Part shown: positions 4,885 to 6,633 of the stretch, one piece after another
How the letters are laid out: the number at the start of each line of letters is the position of its first letter
Position numbering within the stretch: position 1 is the stretch's first letter
NCBI GenBank assembly: GCA_937967955.1
Contig: CALBUB010000141.1
Coordinates: forward strand, 1-6,633
Source: an uncultured Bacillota bacterium
GTDB taxonomy: Bacteria; Bacillota; Clostridia; Tissierellales; Tepidimicrobiaceae
DNA length: 6,633 nt
Reading direction: 5' to 3'
Made by a program: the position numbers and the translations under genes
Notes under the pieces: model-generated
Told to the model about the DNA's origin: nothing
Seen by the model: the letters and a program-made list of their open reading frames with translations, nothing else
Database searches by the model: none

Positions 4885-6136
4885 AAAAGTAGCTGTCCAA
4901 TAGATATTCTGAATATTGGATGCTGTTTTCTATAGATAGCATGCTCATAATTTCACCAGCTAAATATAGATTATTTTTACCCTGGATGGAATCCAGCTTA
5001 TCATAGAATCCCTGCTCTAAAATGTGGCTATCTACATAGGGGCAGTGCTTCCACTCTTTAGCCTGATACAATCTTGGGTTTTTGATGCCTAATCTAGCTA
5101 GGTCTTCTTTTATATATTCCAAGGGAGTTTTATTGGAGGTCTTTGGAGGCTCATAGCTATAAAGAATTACCATCCCCTCTATATCAGAAATATTCCACCT
5201 AGAATCCCATATCATGATGTGGCCTCGCCTATCAGGGGATAGGTTGTCCAATACACAGCCACATCCTTTGGGAAGATTGTCAACAATAAAGGCATAAACA
5301 TTAAAGTTCTGGTACTTAATACTCCTGAGGTAGCCTTTGGTTTCCTCATCCCATAAGTCTAAATCTGAAAATTGCTCTAATGGGGCTGTGATTATAACCT
5401 TATCGAATTCTAATTTTTCATAGGGGGTTTCTAGCCATAGAGTAGCTTGAGCAGACAAGCTTATATCTATTACTTCCTGGCCCAGCCTAACATCCCTTAT
5501 TTTCCTTGCTAAACTTTCTGCCAATACAGCAACCCCTCTTTCCCAGGTGTAAAACTGGGGAATGTTCATAAAGCACATCAGGTGATTATAATTCATTATT
5601 CTCAATACATAAAGGGCAGGCACCTCATCTATATTTCCTAATCCAAACATGGTAAAATAGTGGACATAAACGGTTTTCAAAACTTTGAAATTATGCATAT
5701 CGCACCATTTTGAGAAGGGTAACATAAGGCTTTCTTCTACATTCCTTATGTTAGGCCTTTTTAAAGATTCATATGTATCTAAAACTTTGGGCAAGCGATT
5801 AAGCTCCTCTATAAATCCCCTTATATCCTCCTTGGGTATGGGCATTATCTTTTCCCCATCGGCATTATAATTGTTGCGGGATAATTTAGGGCCATCCGCC
5901 TTAATGTTAAGTCTATCCATCAAGGCAATAAGTTTTTTATAAGTAGGTAGGCCAAATATGGCCCCTAATTCATAGGACTTATCATCATACCAGATGGTAT
6001 ATAATTTCCCTCCCAGGCGGACATCCTTTTCGAAGAGGGTTACCTTTTCATATCCTTTCCGCTGAAGGCCTTCAGCCAATACCAAGCCAGAAAGGCCTCC
6101 TCCTATTACAGCTATTCTACAATTCTTCTTACTCAT
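4883..6136 (-). CDS. FAD-dependent amine-oxidase-like oxidoreductase
   Basis: The 417-residue product is a flavoprotein of the amine oxidase/phytoene desaturase/protoporphyrinogen oxidase superfamily. The N-terminal dinucleotide-binding motif IAVIGGGLSGL (8-18, GxGxxG at 12-17) is followed by FEK with E36 placed to bind the FAD ribose and by the RLGGK segment (40-44) usual in this group. The C-terminal NLYLAGE motif (389-395) is the second FAD-contact segment. The middle, about 80-300, is the substrate domain and shows no signature I can assign. There is no signal peptide or membrane segment, so it is cytoplasmic. The length is usual for the family. The substrate is unknown. The ATG at 6136 has AAGGGG (6150-6145) eight bases upstream and overlaps the preceding gene by 8 nt (ATGAGTAA), implying translational coupling. 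The gene ends in a strong terminator, so it is the last of its operon. Confidence 0.88.
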   Translation of the reverse strand: MSKKNCRIAVIGGGLSGLVLAEGLQRKGYEKVTLFEKDVRLGGKLYTIWYDDKSYELGAIFGLPTYKKLIALMDRLNIKADGPKLSRNNYNADGEKIMPIPKEDIRGFIEELNRLPKVLDTYESLKRPNIRNVEESLMLPFSKWCDMHNFKVLKTVYVHYFTMFGLGNIDEVPALYVLRIMNYNHLMCFMNIPQFYTWERGVAVLAESLARKIRDVRLGQEVIDISLSAQATLWLETPYEKLEFDKVIITAPLEQFSDLDLWDEETKGYLRSIKYQNFNVYAFIVDNLPKGCGCVLDNLSPDRRGHIMIWDSRWNISDIEGMVILYSYEPPKTSNKTPLEYIKEDLARLGIKNPRLYQAKEWKHCPYVDSHILEQGFYDKLDSIQGKNNLYLAGEIMSMLSIENSIQYSEYLLDSYF

Positions 6137-6633
6137 ATTCTACACCCCTTCGCGGAGAGTTTATTAAGGCTAACAGCCAAAGGGGTAGGGTATCCAAATC
6201 TGTCCCATTTTCTATTGCCCTTTCAAGAACTGCTTCAGCTGGTGTTTTACCTGCATTGGGGCCTTGGGAAATAATATTTGTAAAATTGTACTCCCTTATA
6301 AAGCTAGTCATCCTATTTTCAATCTTTATAAAGGAATCCAGCTTTTCCTTTATAAGGATCTTATTATAAAATTCTTTTACTAGATACTCATTAAATTCCA
6401 TAATGTCCTCAAATATATCCGTTTCTTCAGGGGATAGGAATAGATGATTTATATTGTAGCCTTCAATAATCTCCTTGTACTTATCCCCTTTGACAAAAAA
6501 GGGTAAAAATTCCCTATCCCTTTCAGTAACCAAATTCTCTATAGTCAAATTGAAGGTATCTAGTAGATATATTAATTTAACCTCAAAATAATGCCAGATG
6601 TCTATATCCTGCTTTCTATTATATAATTTTACT
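6129..6633 (-). CDS. Hypothetical soluble protein, N-terminus outside window
   Basis: I do not recognise this protein. The frame is open from the TAA at 6131-6129 to the right edge, giving 167 residues in the window. A TTG at 6548 could be called as a start, but no ribosome-binding site precedes it. The 28 codons upstream of it stay open and read like protein (for example DIDIWHYFEVKLIYLLDTFN), so the real start is most likely beyond the window. The sequence is acidic, Lys/Glu/Ile-rich and mostly helical in appearance, with no clear membrane segment. Its best landmarks are GPNAGKTPAEAVLERA and LPLWLLALINSPRRG near the C-terminus. GPNAGKT is not a full P-loop, since it lacks a preceding beta strand and sits late in the chain. 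It overlaps the flavoprotein gene by 8 nt, so it is probably co-translated with it and may be a partner of that enzyme. Confidence 0.7.
   Translation of the reverse strand, partial: VKLYNRKQDIDIWHYFEVKLIYLLDTFNLTIENLVTERDREFLPFFVKGDKYKEIIEGYNINHLFLSPEETDIFEDIMEFNEYLVKEFYNKILIKEKLDSFIKIENRMTSFIREYNFTNIISQGPNAGKTPAEAVLERAIENGTDLDTLPLWLLALINSPRRGVEYE

Noticed and set aside
5685..5870. Plus-strand open frame of 61 codons
   Set aside because: It is opposite the flavoprotein gene, with no ribosome-binding site or family resemblance.
6210..6260. GPNAGKT as a P-loop NTPase motif in the hypothetical protein
   Set aside because: It lies near the C-terminus with no preceding hydrophobic beta strand and no Walker B-like segment after it.
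1..6633. CRISPR array, tRNA/rRNA genes, insertion sequence
   Set aside because: I saw no regularly spaced repeats, no tRNA-like cloverleaf or rRNA sequence, no transposase and no terminal inverted repeats.

Overview
The window is AT-rich DNA in which every convincing gene lies on the minus strand. Strong Shine-Dalgarno sequences (AGGGGG type), a TTG start, sigma-A-like promoters (TTGACA-17-TACAAT), frequent ATA/AGA codons and several Fe-S/flavin redox proteins point to a low-GC anaerobic Firmicute, probably in the Clostridia or Tissierellia. This is inferred from style and gene content; no marker gene is present.

Read in the direction of transcription (right to left), there are three units. 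Unit 1 (6633 to 4883) has the 3' part of an unrecognised soluble protein gene. It overlaps by 8 nt a gene for a flavin amine-oxidase-like FAD protein, and a clear intrinsic terminator follows. Unit 2 (promoter 4692-4664, gene 4573-3566, terminator 3558-3533) is a single gene for an uncharacterised multi-pass membrane protein. Unit 3 (promoter at about 3382-3354, genes 3292 to 1) is a compact three-gene operon. It encodes an FmdE-family zinc-finger protein, the nickel-chaperone GTPase HypB, and a large Fe-S/FAD/NAD(P) oxidoreductase whose C-terminus lies outside the window.

Unit 3 looks like a metal-handling plus electron-transfer module: a GTPase that delivers nickel, a Cys/His-rich FmdE protein that could serve as a metal donor or partner, and a GltD-like oxidoreductase fused to an unusual Cys-rich domain and a ferredoxin domain. 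No HypA, HypC-F or hydrogenase subunit is visible, so the nickel enzyme served, if there is one, is unknown.

The most unexpected structure is non-coding. The promoters of units 2 and 3 have the same -35, spacer length and -10. Immediately after the -10 each carries a related 28-nt block (23/28 identical), which would cover the transcription start. A third copy (about 24/28 with one inserted base) lies upstream of unit 3. Other short elements recur in the same order in both intergenic regions. This suggests co-regulation of the membrane protein and the FmdE-HypB-flavoprotein operon, or an ancient duplication of the regulatory region. Two gene starts are also corrected here: 3292 (TTG) instead of 3331, and 4573 instead of 4606. 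The gene at the right edge is shown to run out of the window.
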